Shown in pieces: positions 54,391 through 63,187 of a DNA stretch of 64,000 nucleotides; positions within the stretch are counted from its first letter, which is position 1; the number at the start of each line of letters is the position of its first letter. The translations under genes were made by a program, and so were the position numbers. The notes beneath the pieces were generated by a model. The model was not told where the DNA came from and made no database searches. It saw nothing but the letters and a program-made list of their open reading frames with translations. The stretch covers positions 124,001 through 188,000 of the forward strand of contig DATCMH010000009.1 in NCBI GenBank assembly GCA_036563505.1, given 5' to 3'. Source of the stretch: DATCMH01 sp036563505. GTDB taxonomy: Bacteria; Pseudomonadota; Alphaproteobacteria; Rhizobiales; Beijerinckiaceae.

Positions 54391-56546
54391 GCCCTCACGA
54401 CACGTCGGACGTCGCGGCGCCGCCGCGGCTTGAACCCGCTATGCCCGAGGAGAACCGGCTCGACATGCCGGTTCAGTCCTTCCGCGACTGGTCCAGAGGA
54501 CGGGAGCGCTCTCTCGCGGCGCCGCACCTCTACCGCGCGCCCTGGGCTGCGAGGCTCTTCGTCTTCGGCGGCGCGGCGCTCCTCACGGCCTACGGCGCGT
54601 ATCAGATGTACCAGGTCGTGTCGGTGAGCCGCACGACGATCCTGCAGTACGTCCTGCTCGTCCTGTTCACGATCAACTTCTCCTGGATCGCGCTCGCCTT
54701 CACGAACGGGCTGCTCGGCTTCTTCGCGCTCCTGCGCCGTCCCCCGGCCCCGCCGATCCCGCCGGCCCTGAAGAGCCGGACAGCGGTGGTCATGCCCGTC
54801 TACAACGAGTCGACCGCGCGCACCTTCGCGGCCCTCGAGGCGATGCGGGAATCCATCGACGCGACCGGGCACGGCGCGCAGTTCGACTACTTCGTGCTCT
54901 CCGACTCGACGCAGCCCGACGCCTGGATCGCCGAGGAGCGCGCCTTCCTCGCCCTGCGCGAGCGGCTCGGCCCCGACAGCCGGCTCTACTACCGACACCG
55001 CGAGAAGAACCACCACCGCAAGGCCGGCAACATCGCCGATTTCGTGACGCGCTGGGGCGGCGCCTATGAGCACATGCTCGTGCTCGACGCCGATAGCCTG
55101 ATGACTGGCGAATGCGTCGTTCGTCTCGCTGCCGCCATGGAGGCGGACCCGGACGCCGGCATCATCCAGTCGCTGCCCCTCATCATCAACCGCAACACCT
55201 TCTTCGCGCGGCTGCAGCAGTTCGCCGCCAAGATCTACGGCCCCGTGATCGCGACGGGCCTGTCCGTCTGGTCCGGGCGGGACGGCAACTATTGGGGTCA
55301 TAACGCGATCATCCGCACGCGAGCCTTCGCCGAGCAGGCGGGCCTGCCCGATCTTAAGGGCAAGCCGCCCCTCGGCGGCCACGTGCTCAGCCACGACTTC
55401 GTCGAGGCGGCCCTGATCCGGCGCGGTGGCTGGACGGTGTATATGCTGCCCGACCTCGGCGGCTCCTACGAGGAGAGCCCGCCTTCGCTCATCGACCTCG
55501 CCGCCCGCGACCGGCGCTGGTGCCAGGGCAACCTGCAGCACATGCGCATCATCGGCGCGAGCGGGCTGAAATGGCCGACTCGCCAGCACTTCGCGACGGG
55601 CATCGCCTCCTACCTCGCCTCGCCCTTCTGGCTGTTCCAGCTCATCGTCGGCATCGCCCTCGTTCTCCAGACCACTTACATCCGGCCGGAATATTTCAGC
55701 CGGGACTTCCACCTCTTTCCGGTCTGGCCCCGCTTCGATCCCGAACGGGCGCTCGCGCTCTTCGCCCTCACGATGGGCATCCTGCTCGCGCCGAAACTCT
55801 TCGGCCTCGTCCTCGCCCTCATCCGGTCGGACGCGCGGCGGGCGAGCGGCGGCGCGGTACGGCTGACCCTTTCGGCCTTGCTGGAGGTCATCCTGTCGGC
55901 GCTCATGGCGCCGATCCTCATGCTCATCCAGTCCGGCTCGGTGTTCCAGATCCTCCTCGGGCGGGACACGGGCTGGAACCCGCAGCGGCGGGATGACGGC
56001 TCGATCCCCTTCCGCGACATCGTGCGGCGCCATCGCTGGCACACCGCGCTCGGGCTCTTCGCAGGTATATCCGCCTTCCTGATCGCGACGTCCCTGTTTC
56101 TTTGGATGTCGCCGACCATCGTCGGCCTCGTGCTCGCGATTCCTTTGTCGTGGCTCAGCGGCCAACTCGGGGCGGGCCTGGCCCTCAAGCGCCTCGGCCT
56201 GCTGCTGACGCCGGAGGAGTCCAGACCGCCGCCGATCGCGACTCACGCCAACGCGCTGCAGGCGCGCAATGCCCAGAGCGGCTTCGACGACGAGGATTGT
56301 TTCCTGGCCCTGCACCGCGATCCGGCGCTGCGGGTGGCTCACGAGGCCATGCTCCCGCCCCGCCCCGCGCGGCGCCGCGGCGAAGTCGACCCGGATCGGG
56401 CGCTGGCGCAGGCCAAGCTGGTCGAGGCCGAGAGTCTCGAAGAGGTCGTGCAATGGCTCAAGCCCAAGGAGCGCATGATCGTGCTGCACGACCGCGCCCT
56501 CCTCGACCTGACCCTGCGGCTGCGCGGCCCGGCGGAGGCGGCCTGA
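54366..56546 (+). CDS. opgH: Glucans biosynthesis glucosyltransferase OpgH/MdoH
   Basis: 726 residues. Two N-terminal membrane segments, a family 2 glycosyltransferase domain (VVMPVYNESTARTFAALEAM near 138, LVLDADSLMTGECV near 238, and RDRRWCQGNLQHMRI near 380, the Q/RxxRW-type motif), then several further membrane segments. It polymerises UDP-glucose into the beta-1,2 glucan backbone and exports it. The shortened C-terminal tail lacks long disordered runs. Together with opgG it forms a complete osmoregulated glucan unit. Confidence 0.95.
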   Translation: MALSLDALSPHDTSDVAAPPRLEPAMPEENRLDMPVQSFRDWSRGRERSLAAPHLYRAPWAARLFVFGGAALLTAYGAYQMYQVVSVSRTTILQYVLLVLFTINFSWIALAFTNGLLGFFALLRRPPAPPIPPALKSRTAVVMPVYNESTARTFAALEAMRESIDATGHGAQFDYFVLSDSTQPDAWIAEERAFLALRERLGPDSRLYYRHREKNHHRKAGNIADFVTRWGGAYEHMLVLDADSLMTGECVVRLAAAMEADPDAGIIQSLPLIINRNTFFARLQQFAAKIYGPVIATGLSVWSGRDGNYWGHNAIIRTRAFAEQAGLPDLKGKPPLGGHVLSHDFVEAALIRRGGWTVYMLPDLGGSYEESPPSLIDLAARDRRWCQGNLQHMRIIGASGLKWPTRQHFATGIASYLASPFWLFQLIVGIALVLQTTYIRPEYFSRDFHLFPVWPRFDPERALALFALTMGILLAPKLFGLVLALIRSDARRASGGAVRLTLSALLEVILSALMAPILMLIQSGSVFQILLGRDTGWNPQRRDDGSIPFRDIVRRHRWHTALGLFAGISAFLIATSLFLWMSPTIVGLVLAIPLSWLSGQLGAGLALKRLGLLLTPEESRPPPIATHANALQARNAQSGFDDEDCFLALHRDPALRVAHEAMLPPRPARRRGEVDPDRALAQAKLVEAESLEEVVQWLKPKERMIVLHDRALLDLTLRLRGPAEAA

Positions 56547-56645
56547 GGTCGCGACGCGGCCCGAGAGTGGAACCTGCCCGCGCCGGGCCTCTTAGTCTCC
56601 CACATCCGGCCGCTCGCGGCCCCTCACGGCGGGAGACACAGCAAC

Positions 56646-56744
56646 ATGACGGAAACTCGGTTCAACCGCCTCGGCGCCGTCGCGCTGATCGCCGTCGTGC
56701 TGGCCTTCGTGGCTTTCGCCTTCGGGTTCTATCCCGCCGGCTGA
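56646..56744 (+). CDS. Small single-pass membrane protein, 32 residues
   Basis: ATG 56646, preceded by GGGAGA about 10 bp upstream, opens a 32-residue frame: a short polar start (MTETRFNRLG) and one hydrophobic helix (AVALIAVVLAFVAFAFGF), ending YPAG. It lies 100 bp after opgH and overlaps the 3' end of glk on the other strand by 16 bp. Small proteins of this shape are frequent in methylobacteria-like genomes but functionally unknown. Existence rests on ribosome site and hydrophobic pattern. Confidence 0.55.
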   Translation: MTETRFNRLGAVALIAVVLAFVAFAFGFYPAG

Positions 56745-57769
56745 CCGCCATTGCCGGACGCGTCCGTCCAGAGCGCGTGGTCGTAGAGGAAACGGTCGGG
56801 ATCCCGGGCCATGACCGCGAGGCCGCGCAAGGCGGGATCGGGTTCGAGGATCACGCCGGTCGGGATGTTCTCGAGAACCGAGGCGAAGGGCGCTTTGTTC
56901 GAGAAGGCCGCGCGCAAGCCGCTGGCCTTCAGGAAGGACACGAGGCTCGGGGCGATCCCGCTGCCGATCAGCACGCTCGTCGCGGAAAAGATCAGGGCGA
57001 GGTCGCCGGCGACGCGCCCGAGCAGCCGGGCGAAGGCGTGGAGCGCGTCCCGTGCCAGCGGGTCGGCTGCGCTCACCCCTCGCAAAACGATCTCGTGCGA
57101 TGAGAGGCACTCGCCCGGGACGCCCCGCAAGGCCCCCATAGCCCGGTAGAGCCGAAGCAGGCCCGGGCCAGAGAGAACGGTCTCCACGGTGATCCGCCCC
57201 TCGACGCGCTCCAGGTACGGCCAGAAGCGGGCCTCGTCGTCGTCCGCGGGCCCGAGGTCGACATGGCCCGCCTCCGTCGACTGGACGAGCCGCCGCTCGC
57301 CCGCCAGCAGGAGCGCGGCCGCGCCGAACCCCGTGCCGGGCCCGAGGACGACAATCGGCCCGCGCCGGCTCGGGCGCGCCTCGCCGATCCAGGCGAGGTC
57401 GCCGGATGATCCGTCGAGCACCGCCGCGGCTGCGGCCATCGGCACGTAGTCGTTGACGAGTTCGACTTGCTCCAGGCCGAGCCCTTCGCCGATCGCCGCC
57501 GCATCGATGGTCCAGGCGGCGTTGGTCAGCCGGACGACCGGCCCTTCGACCTTCGTCGCGACGGCGAGAAGGGCGCGCCCGGGCGCCGGCCCCGACTGGC
57601 TGGACAGAGCCGCGCGGATCGCCCTGAGAGGATCCGGAAAGTCGACGGTCAGGCAGCGCGGCAGAACGCTTGCCCCGCGCACCGTTTTCTCGGCGGAACC
57701 GTCGATCAGGGCGAAGCGGGCGTTCGTTCCGCCAATGTCGCCGATGAGGATAGGTCGTTGGTCCGGCAT
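56729..57769 (-). CDS. glk: Glucokinase
   Basis: 346 residues of the bacterial glucokinase (Glk) family: phosphate loop LIGDIGGTNARFALID (8-23), LVNDYVPMAAAA near 103 with catalytic Asp, LGPGTGFGAAALL near 140, and the ESTAGHVDLGP-like STEAGHVDLGPADDDEARFW near 160. It phosphorylates glucose. It lies 43 bp downstream of otsB on the same strand, so trehalose dephosphorylation and glucose re-entry may be co-expressed; octamer array H fills the gap. Confidence 0.94.
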   Translation of the reverse strand: MPDQRPILIGDIGGTNARFALIDGSAEKTVRGASVLPRCLTVDFPDPLRAIRAALSSQSGPAPGRALLAVATKVEGPVVRLTNAAWTIDAAAIGEGLGLEQVELVNDYVPMAAAAAVLDGSSGDLAWIGEARPSRRGPIVVLGPGTGFGAAALLLAGERRLVQSTEAGHVDLGPADDDEARFWPYLERVEGRITVETVLSGPGLLRLYRAMGALRGVPGECLSSHEIVLRGVSAADPLARDALHAFARLLGRVAGDLALIFSATSVLIGSGIAPSLVSFLKASGLRAAFSNKAPFASVLENIPTGVILEPDPALRGLAVMARDPDRFLYDHALWTDASGNGGQPAG

Positions 57770-57809
57770 CGTCCCTGCGTCGGAGGATCAAAGGATCACG
57801 GCATCCAAC
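57770..57809. repeat. GATC-phased octamer array H
   Basis: Five units in 8-bp register from 57770: CGTC at 57770 and 57778, GATC at 57786 and 57794 (GATCACGG), CATC at 57802. It fills the gap between the otsB stop and the glk start. Confidence 0.7.
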
Positions 57810-57812
57810 GTT

Positions 57813-58601
57813 TCAGGCGTCCGCCGTTTCCTCAAGCGCGATCGCACCGGCCTCGGCCCAGGTAGAAAGCAAGAACCGGAACGCCGACGGGTCCGGTAGG
57901 CGACGCTTAGCCACCGTCGATCCCTCGCCGACGCGGATGGACACGCCCCCGAGCCGGTTGACCGCCTCGAAGCCGTGCTCGTCCGTGAGGTCGTCGCCGA
58001 CGAAAATCGGCCGGCGGCCGGCATAGGGCGGCAGGGCCATGATCTCCTCGATCGCCACCCCCTTGGAGACGCCGGCGGGCAGGATCTCGGCAACAGCCTT
58101 GCCCCATTGCAGCCGGTAGCCATCGCCGAGGGTGGCGACGGCAGCGCGCATGCGGGCCATGGCTTCCTCGGCGCGGTCGGGGGCGAGCCGCCAGTGCAGG
58201 GCGACCGTGCGGCCCTTGTTCTCGACGACGATCCCAGGGATGACCGCGTATTCGTCGGCGAGCGTCACTGCGAGCGCGGCAATCCGCTCGTCGGTCCGGG
58301 GGATGGCGACGCGGGGGCCGACGCGGCGCTCGACGCCGTGCAGGCCCGCGACGTCGAGGCGAACCGGCTCGAGGAAATCATCGACGACGGCCACGGCGCG
58401 GCCGGTCACGATGGCGAGAGCCCCGTCGAGCTGAGCGTGCAGCCGGACGAGCGTCTCCTTCAGCTTGGGATCGACGGCGACATCTTCGGGCCGGGCGACG
58501 ATGTCGACCAGCGTGCCGTCGAAGTCGACGAACAACGCCCAGCCCGCACCCTCGACGAGGTGCGAGGCCGGGACGCTCGGCGCAGGCGGCGCGGCGCTCA
58601 T
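57813..58601 (-). CDS. otsB: Trehalose-6-phosphate phosphatase
   Basis: 262 residues from ATG 58601. HAD motifs: WALFVDFDGTLVDI near 21-34 with the nucleophile Asp, AIVTGRAVAVVDDFL, KGVAIEEIM with the conserved Lys, and IFVGDDLTDEHGFEAV near 195. It releases trehalose, a stress protectant. No otsA is in view. An EcfG-type promoter 180 bp upstream reads toward it through a 25-residue ORF and a weak terminator, so stress control is likely. Confidence 0.93.
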   Translation of the reverse strand: MSAAPPAPSVPASHLVEGAGWALFVDFDGTLVDIVARPEDVAVDPKLKETLVRLHAQLDGALAIVTGRAVAVVDDFLEPVRLDVAGLHGVERRVGPRVAIPRTDERIAALAVTLADEYAVIPGIVVENKGRTVALHWRLAPDRAEEAMARMRAAVATLGDGYRLQWGKAVAEILPAGVSKGVAIEEIMALPPYAGRRPIFVGDDLTDEHGFEAVNRLGGVSIRVGEGSTVAKRRLPDPSAFRFLLSTWAEAGAIALEETADA

Positions 58602-58640
58602 CGGGACGGGGCAGCTCCTCGGGATCGATCGTACAGGATG

Positions 58641-58661
58641 AAAAGCAGCCCGAACGCGGGC
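58641..58661 (-). terminator. Weak terminator or attenuator before otsB
   Basis: On the minus strand a 5-bp stem GCCCG-CGTT-CGGGC (58648-58661) is followed by TGCTTTTC. It lies 11 bp after the small-ORF stop and 40 bp before otsB. Confidence 0.45.
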
Positions 58662-58672
58662 CGTCCTTCCAT

Positions 58673-58750
58673 CTAGTGCAGGATCAGCCAGCCGCCAGCC
58701 ACGAGCGGCGCGACGATGCCGAGAACGAAGGGGAAGACATGAGCAGCCAT
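58673..58750 (-). CDS. 25-residue membrane peptide under a stress promoter
   Basis: ATG 58750 to TAG 58673, preceded by GGAGAG 6-11 bp upstream. The translation is one hydrophobic helix (FPFVLGIVAPLVAGGWLIL) with short ends, 25 residues. A perfect EcfG-type promoter (58779-58804) would start transcription about 20 bp before it. Small stress-induced membrane proteins are known in general-stress regulons; I do not recognise this one. The ribosome site, promoter and hydrophobic helix together support it. Confidence 0.65.
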   Translation of the reverse strand: MAAHVFPFVLGIVAPLVAGGWLILH

Positions 58751-58778
58751 GACGTCTCTCCATACCCCGCGGTGTGAG

Positions 58779-58804
58779 AACGCGGTTCGTTTCCGCTGTG
58801 TTCC
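58779..58804 (-). promoter_or_regulatory. EcfG-type general stress promoter
   Basis: On the minus strand GGAAC (58800-58804) and CGTT (58779-58782) are separated by exactly 17 bp, the consensus spacing of the alphaproteobacterial general stress sigma factor EcfG. It points to the 25-residue peptide and otsB. Confidence 0.8.
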
Positions 58805-58982
58805 GGTTTCGATCGCGTTAAGCGAATGAAACCGTCTTCGCCCGCGGATGTTTCGGGCGAACGGCGGGCAGCTGGGCGCCGCATGTCGCGCTGAAACGAA
58901 AGCACTTCGTGAGCCGTAAGGGAGATGCGGCTTGGCAGGCCGTTCCCGGGCACTAGCTCAAGCAATGTCGGAGATCGCTTTC

Positions 58983-59393
58983 ATGCTGCGCTGGATCATC
59001 GTGTTTTTCCTCGCCTGGTCGGGGGCTGCCGCGGCCCTCGAGAGCGCCGACAAGAGCGCCATCCGGGGCGTCATCGAGCAACAGATCGATGCCATGCGCC
59101 GCGACGACGGTGCTGCGGCCTACGGCTACGCGGCCCCGACGATCCAGCGCATGTTCCCGAACCAGGAAAGCTTCATGCGCATGGTTCGCGAGGGCTACCG
59201 GCCGGTCTACAAGCCGCGCAGCGTTCTCTTCGGCGAGCTCAAGGACAGCGCCGACGAGATCACGCAATCGGTGCTGCTGCGCGACGCGGACGGTGAGGAC
59301 TGGCTCGCGATCTACAGCCTCGAGCGGCAGGCCGATGGCAGCTGGAAAATCAGCGGCTGCCGGCTCACGAAAGATCTCGGCGAATCGGCCTAA
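58983..59393 (+). CDS. DUF4864-like exported protein
   Basis: 136 residues from ATG 58983, with GGAG 9 bp upstream; an ATG at 58965 lacks a ribosome site. A signal peptide (MLRWIIVFFLAWSGAAAA-LE) is followed by DKSAIRGVIEQQIDAMRRDDGAAAYGYAAPTIQRMFPNQESFMRMVREGYRPVYKPR and a C-terminal strand GSWKISGCRL. That layout fits DUF4864, an NTF2-like exported family of unknown function. It is divergent from the otsB unit. Confidence 0.8.
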   Translation: MLRWIIVFFLAWSGAAAALESADKSAIRGVIEQQIDAMRRDDGAAAYGYAAPTIQRMFPNQESFMRMVREGYRPVYKPRSVLFGELKDSADEITQSVLLRDADGEDWLAIYSLERQADGSWKISGCRLTKDLGESA

Positions 59394-59493
59394 ATACGCT
59401 CCCCGCGACGCCTCCCTTCCGGAAGCTCTCATTTTGCCATAGACCTGCCGCCGCAGGCGCCGGGAACCGGCTCGGGAGAGAGGAAACTTCGCG

Positions 59494-61488
59494 ATGACGG
59501 CTGAGCCCGCCGACGCGCGGCTCGCGGCGCTCGAGGCCGAGAACCGGGCCCTGACGGCCCGAGTGGCCGATCTGGAATCCGCCTTGACCGCCTGGGGCCA
59601 GAGCGGCGGCGACGGGCTCCGGCGGCTCCTCGAAGCCGTCATGGACGCCTTTCCGGGCACGGTGCACGTCAAGGACCGCGACGACCGCTACGAGTTCGTC
59701 AACCGCTTCTTCACCGAGTACTGGGGCGTGACCCGGGAGAAGTGTCTCGGGCACACCCCCGTCGAGGTTTTCGGCGACCTCGGCTACTCGGTCGCCGAGC
59801 GCGACCGGATCGTCCTCGCGACGAAGCGGGCGCTTCCCTATTACGAGGTCGATTACCCGCAGCGCGACGGGCGGCGCGTCATCGTGCTCTCGACGAAGGT
59901 TCCGCTCCTCGACGCCGCGGGCGAGGTCGAGCACATCGTCACCGTCGGCCTCGACGTGAGCTCACTGCGTCTGGCCGAGGCGAAGCAGCGCACGAGCGAG
60001 CTCCTGATGCGCTCGGTGGTCGAGGCGGCCCTGGACGGGATCGTGATCACCGATTCCGGCGGCCGCGTCCTGGCCTTCAATCCCGCCGCGGAGGCGCTGT
60101 TCGGCGTGAGCCGCGCGGCCATGCTCGGCGATGAGCGGCAGGACGGCGCTCCTCTCGAGACCTTCGGCCTAGCGGGATTGCTCGGAGCCGAGCGCGTCGC
60201 CCGGCGCCTCGAAGCCGAGTTGCGCCGCGCCGATGGAAGCCTCTTCCCGGCCGAGGTCACCGTGACCCGGGCCAACCTGGAGGAGAACGACGCGTGGATC
60301 GCTACCATCCGCGACCTCACCGAGCGGCGGGGCACCGAGGCGCGGCTCGCGGAGCAACAGCAAGCCCTGCATCAGAGCGAGAAGCTCGGGGCGCTCGGCT
60401 CCCTGCTGGCGGGCGTCGCCCACGAGCTCAACAACCCGCTCTCCGTCGTCCTGGCGCAGACCGCCCTCCTCAAGGAAACGGCGACCGACGCGCGCACCGC
60501 CGAGCGCGGTGAACGCATCTACACCGCCGCCGAGCGCTGCGCCCGGATCGTGCGCTCGTTCCTCGCCATCGCGCGTCAGCGCACCCCGGAATACGCCGCC
60601 GTTCCGTTCGGCCAGGTTCTGCGGACCTCCCTCGAACTCACGTCCTATGGCCTGCGCAGCAGTGGGATCGGCCTGGAGATCGATCTCGCCCCGAACTTAC
60701 CGCCCGTATGGGGCGATGCCGACCAGCTGGGCCAAGTGGTGATGAACCTCGTGGTCAACGCGCAGCAGGCCTTGCAGGAGCGGCGATCGGACCGGCGCCT
60801 GCGCATCGCGGCGCAGCCGGATGGCGCGGGATGGGTACGGGTGACCGTTGCCGATAACGGACCGGGCATCCCCGACGCGATCCGCTCCAAGATCTTCGAC
60901 CCGTTCTTCACGACGAAGCCCGTCGGCAAGGGCACGGGCGTCGGCCTCTCGGTGTGCCTCGGGATCGTGCAGTCCCACGGCGGCAGCCTGCGGGCGGAGG
61001 AGAGTGCGGGCGGCGGCGCCACCTTCGTCATGCTGTTGCCGACGGCGCAGGCCGAGGGCGCCTCCGCCGTCACGGCGCCGATGCCCGAAGAGATCCCCGC
61101 CCCTTCGCCGACCGCGATCCTTATCGTCGACGACGAGCCCGACATCGCCCAGCTCCTCTCCGAGATCGTCGCGCCCATGGCGAGCCGGGTCGACATCGCC
61201 GAGAACGGGGCAGTGGCGCTGCGCTACCTGCGGGAGCACCCGTATCACCTCGTCATGAGCGACCTGCGCATGCCGGAGCTCGACGGCCCGGGGCTGCTGC
61301 GGGAACTGCGCGGCCTCAAGCTGCCGCAGCCGCCGGCGGTTCTCTTCATCACCGGCGACACGCTGCACCACAATCTCGAGTCGTTCCTCGACGAGATCGG
61401 CTCGCCGGTCATCGAGAAGCCGTTCCTGCCGAGCGAGGTGCGTCGCCGCGTGAGCGAGCTGCTGGACGCGCGCCGAACGCAGGGGTGA
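59494..61488 (+). CDS. Hybrid PAS histidine kinase with C-terminal receiver
   Basis: 664 residues, ATG 59494 with AGAGAGGA upstream. A short coiled coil (AALEAENRALTARVADLESAL) precedes two PAS domains (about 40-160, 170-285), the H-box HELNNPLSVVLAQTALLKE (His near 310), N-box and G-boxes (DNGPGIPDAIRSK, GTGVGLSVCLGIVQSHGG), then a receiver from about 540 with Asp near 590 (VMSDLRMPELDGPG). No membrane segment, so it senses a cytoplasmic signal. The next genes are a peptide-type ABC transporter, on the same strand after 118 bp. Output partner is unknown. Confidence 0.93.
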   Translation: MTAEPADARLAALEAENRALTARVADLESALTAWGQSGGDGLRRLLEAVMDAFPGTVHVKDRDDRYEFVNRFFTEYWGVTREKCLGHTPVEVFGDLGYSVAERDRIVLATKRALPYYEVDYPQRDGRRVIVLSTKVPLLDAAGEVEHIVTVGLDVSSLRLAEAKQRTSELLMRSVVEAALDGIVITDSGGRVLAFNPAAEALFGVSRAAMLGDERQDGAPLETFGLAGLLGAERVARRLEAELRRADGSLFPAEVTVTRANLEENDAWIATIRDLTERRGTEARLAEQQQALHQSEKLGALGSLLAGVAHELNNPLSVVLAQTALLKETATDARTAERGERIYTAAERCARIVRSFLAIARQRTPEYAAVPFGQVLRTSLELTSYGLRSSGIGLEIDLAPNLPPVWGDADQLGQVVMNLVVNAQQALQERRSDRRLRIAAQPDGAGWVRVTVADNGPGIPDAIRSKIFDPFFTTKPVGKGTGVGLSVCLGIVQSHGGSLRAEESAGGGATFVMLLPTAQAEGASAVTAPMPEEIPAPSPTAILIVDDEPDIAQLLSEIVAPMASRVDIAENGAVALRYLREHPYHLVMSDLRMPELDGPGLLRELRGLKLPQPPAVLFITGDTLHHNLESFLDEIGSPVIEKPFLPSEVRRRVSELLDARRTQG

Positions 61489-61606
61489 ATGCAGCGCCTG
61501 GGCGGGCTCCCTCGTCCCGCGCGGACTCGACAGGGCGCCTGCCGTGGCGTCAACTTCGTTCGACGCGAACCACCGACGACGCGGACGTTAAGGAGGGAAC
61601 GGCACG

Positions 61607-63187
61607 ATGAAACGATTTCGCACCATGGCGGCGGTGGCGGCGCTCGCCTTCGGCCTTGGCGCGGCGAAAGCCGCGACGCCGTCGGACACGCTGGTGATGG
61701 GCTGGTGGATCGACGACCTGATCTCCCTCGACCCGGCCGAGATCTTCGAGTTCTCGGGCAGCGAAATCGCCGGCAACGCCTACGAGACCCTCATCAGCTT
61801 CGACTACAAGGACGTCACCAAGCTCTCGAGCAACGTGGCCGAGTCCTGGACCACATCGCCGGACGGCAAGACGCACACGTTCAAAATCAAGCCAAGCAAG
61901 AAATTCGCGTCGGGCAATCCGCTGACCGCCGAGGACGTAGTGTTCTCCCTCCATCGCGCGGTGCTGCTCGACAAGTCCCCGGCCTTCATCCTCGGCCAGT
62001 TCGGCCTGACCAAGGACAACGTGAAGGACAAGATCAAGCAGACCGGTCCGCTCGAGCTCACGCTCGAGGTCGACAAGCCCTACGCGCCCACCTTCGTCCT
62101 GTATTCCCTGACCGCGACGGTCGCTTCCATCGTCGACAAGAAGCTCGTCCTGCAGAACGAGAAGGATGGCGACCTCGGCTATGGTTGGCTCAAGACCCGC
62201 TACGCCGGCTCCGGCCCGTTCAAGATTCGCGACTGGAAGGCCAACGAGGTCGTGGTCCTCGAGCGGAACGAAAACGCCACGACGAAGCCGACGCTGACCC
62301 GGGTGATATACCGGCACCTGAAGGAAACCGCGACGCAGCGCCTCCTGCTCGAGAAGGGCGACATCGACATCGCCCGCAACCTCAGTCCGGAGGAGATCGA
62401 CGCGGTCCGCAAGGATCCGAACATCAAGATCCAGGACGGGCCGAAGGGCACCCTCTACTACATGGGCTTGAACCAGAAGAACGCGACGCTGGCGAAGCCC
62501 GAGGTGCGCGAGGCGCTCAAACACCTCGTCGACTACCAGGCGATGGCCGACACCATCATGAAGTACAAGGTGAAGGTCCATCAGACCTTCCTGCCGGAGG
62601 GCTTCCTCGGCGTCCTCAACGAGAATCCGTACAAGCTCGATGTGGCGAAGGCGAAGGAGCTCCTCGCCAAGGCCGGCCATCCGAACGGCCTCACGATCAC
62701 GATGGACACCCGCTCCACGCCGGAGATCACCGGCATGGCGCAGGCCATCCAGCAGACCTTCGCGCAAGCGGGCGTAAAGCTCGACCTCATCCCGGGCGAC
62801 GGCAAGCAGGTGCTCACGAAGTACCGCGCGCGCCAGCATGACATCTTCATCGGCCAGTGGGGCGCCGACTATCAGGACCCGAACACCAACGCCGACACCT
62901 TCGCGGCGAACGACAACAATGCGGACGACGCGAAGGCAAAGCCCCTCACCTGGCGCAACGCCTGGGATCCGGGCGCGCTCACCCAAAAAACCCGCGCCGC
63001 CGTCCTGGAACGTGACGCGGACAAGCGTGCCGCGATCTATCGCGAGCTGCAGAAAGACGTGATGGCCAACGGCCCGTTCATCACCATGTTCCAGCAGATC
63101 GAGGTCGCGGCCGTCCGCAAGAACGTCGAGGGCTTCATCATCGGCCCGTCGTTCAGCACGAACTCCGTCACCGCCGCGCGGAAGTAA
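61607..63187 (+). CDS. Peptide-type ABC transporter substrate-binding protein (DppA/OppA family)
   Basis: 526 residues with AAGGAGG 9 bp before ATG 61607. Signal peptide (1-22, ends AAKA-AT), then the family 5 fold: SLDPAEIFEFSGSEIAGNAYETLISFD, WTTSPDGKTHTFKIKPSKKFASGNPLTAEDVVFSLHRAV. The family binds di- or oligopeptides, nickel or sugars; the Lys-rich segments do not settle which. The permease gene starts at the base after its stop. Confidence 0.93.
   Translation: MKRFRTMAAVAALAFGLGAAKAATPSDTLVMGWWIDDLISLDPAEIFEFSGSEIAGNAYETLISFDYKDVTKLSSNVAESWTTSPDGKTHTFKIKPSKKFASGNPLTAEDVVFSLHRAVLLDKSPAFILGQFGLTKDNVKDKIKQTGPLELTLEVDKPYAPTFVLYSLTATVASIVDKKLVLQNEKDGDLGYGWLKTRYAGSGPFKIRDWKANEVVVLERNENATTKPTLTRVIYRHLKETATQRLLLEKGDIDIARNLSPEEIDAVRKDPNIKIQDGPKGTLYYMGLNQKNATLAKPEVREALKHLVDYQAMADTIMKYKVKVHQTFLPEGFLGVLNENPYKLDVAKAKELLAKAGHPNGLTITMDTRSTPEITGMAQAIQQTFAQAGVKLDLIPGDGKQVLTKYRARQHDIFIGQWGADYQDPNTNADTFAANDNNADDAKAKPLTWRNAWDPGALTQKTRAAVLERDADKRAAIYRELQKDVMANGPFITMFQQIEVAAVRKNVEGFIIGPSFSTNSVTAARK

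Noticed and set aside
56574..56600. GGAAC after opgH as an EcfG promoter for the 32-residue peptide
   Set aside because: No CGTT occurs at 16-18 bp; the nearest sequence is CTTA.
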